Below are positions 5,925 through 6,935 of a DNA stretch of 6,935 bases, piece by piece. The translations under genes were made by a program, and so were the position numbers. Below the pieces are notes generated by a model, which worked only from the letters and a program-made list of their open reading frames with translations, made no database searches and was not told where the DNA came from. The DNA comes from Desulfobulbus sp. (GTDB lineage Bacteria > Desulfobacterota > Desulfobulbia > Desulfobulbales > Desulfobulbaceae), in the NCBI GenBank assembly GCA_017998195.1, contig JAGODN010000133.1, positions 1-6,935 of the forward strand. The letters are read 5' to 3'. Numbering within the stretch: the stretch's first letter is position 1; the number at the start of each line of letters is the position of its first letter.

Positions 5925-5953
5925 ACAATAGCCATGGGCCGAAGCCTTGACCA
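5925..5953 (-). promoter_or_regulatory. Candidate sigma70-type promoter of the metX operon
   Basis: On the minus strand TGGTCA (5948-5953) and TATTGT (5925-5930) are separated by 17 bases. Each hexamer matches the sigma70 consensus at 4 of 6 positions, and the region is the least GC-rich of the intergenic DNA. The -35 element begins 4 bases after the T-run of the upstream terminator, so the site is well placed to start a separate transcript with a leader of roughly 90 bases. This is a by-eye prediction; other weak hexamers exist in 5870-5930. Confidence 0.35.
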
Positions 5954-5957
5954 GTGG

Positions 5958-5983
5958 AAAAAAGCGGCCGCGGGAGCGGCCGC
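5958..5983 (-). terminator. Intrinsic terminator of the EttA-like gene
   Basis: On the minus strand the perfect 8-bp stem GCGGCCGC / GCGGCCGC (5976-5983 and 5964-5971) closes a 4-base TCCC loop and is followed at once by six T (5958-5963). It begins 22 bases beyond the EttA stop codon and has the right polarity to end that transcript, insulating the metX operon. Each arm is itself a palindrome (a NotI site). Confidence 0.92.
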
Positions 5984-6005
5984 CGCCGGGTCGGTCTGGC
6001 CACCG

Positions 6006-6935
<930 letters not shown>

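Noticed and set aside
5830..5957. A known SAM or methionine riboswitch upstream of metX
   Set aside because: The leader is too short and lacks the conserved core sequences of the SAM riboswitch classes I know. Only simple GC-rich inverted repeats are seen.

Overview
This is a GC-rich window (about two thirds G+C by eye, strong G/C preference at third codon positions) made of tightly packed core-metabolism genes from a bacterium, most likely a gammaproteobacterium. The paired metX-metW genes, an EttA-type ABC-F protein and the general protein signatures fit that group; the genus cannot be named from sequence reading alone.

Layout, left to right. Positions 2-496 (+) hold the 3' part of a conserved protein of unknown function, cut by the window edge. 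It converges, with only 9 bases between stop codons, on a long minus-strand gene set. Read in its own direction (from high to low coordinates) that set is metX (5829-4675), metW (4691-4059), a long-form serine O-acetyltransferase cysE/epsC (4034-3063), cysK (3066-2140), a YkgJ-type cysteine-cluster protein (2143-1424) and a DUF1186 protein (1384-506). Overlaps of 17, 4 and 4 bases and gaps of 24 and 39 bases point to one six-gene operon. Upstream of it, 5830-6005 holds a plausible sigma70-like promoter, a short GC-rich leader and a strong intrinsic terminator (5958-5983). That terminator ends the gene on the right, the C-terminal part of an EttA-like ABC-F ATPase (6006-6935, also minus strand, cut by the window edge).

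How the genes work together. MetX acylates homoserine (first committed step of methionine synthesis) and MetW is its usual partner. The serine acetyltransferase makes O-acetylserine, and CysK replaces the acetyl group with sulfide to give cysteine. The operon therefore joins the two acylation steps that feed sulfur-amino-acid synthesis with cysteine synthase itself. The SAT ends in isoleucine, the residue known to anchor SAT in the CysK active site, so a bi-enzyme cysteine synthase complex is likely. The roles of the YkgJ-like protein and the DUF1186 protein in this setting are unknown and are the least explained part of the window.

I saw no mobile element, CRISPR array, tRNA, rRNA or phage gene. 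The large overlapping open frames on the opposite strand are GC-bias shadows. I do not think the window holds a wholly new system. The best points for follow-up are the SAT/CysK junction and the two uncharacterised genes at the end of the operon.
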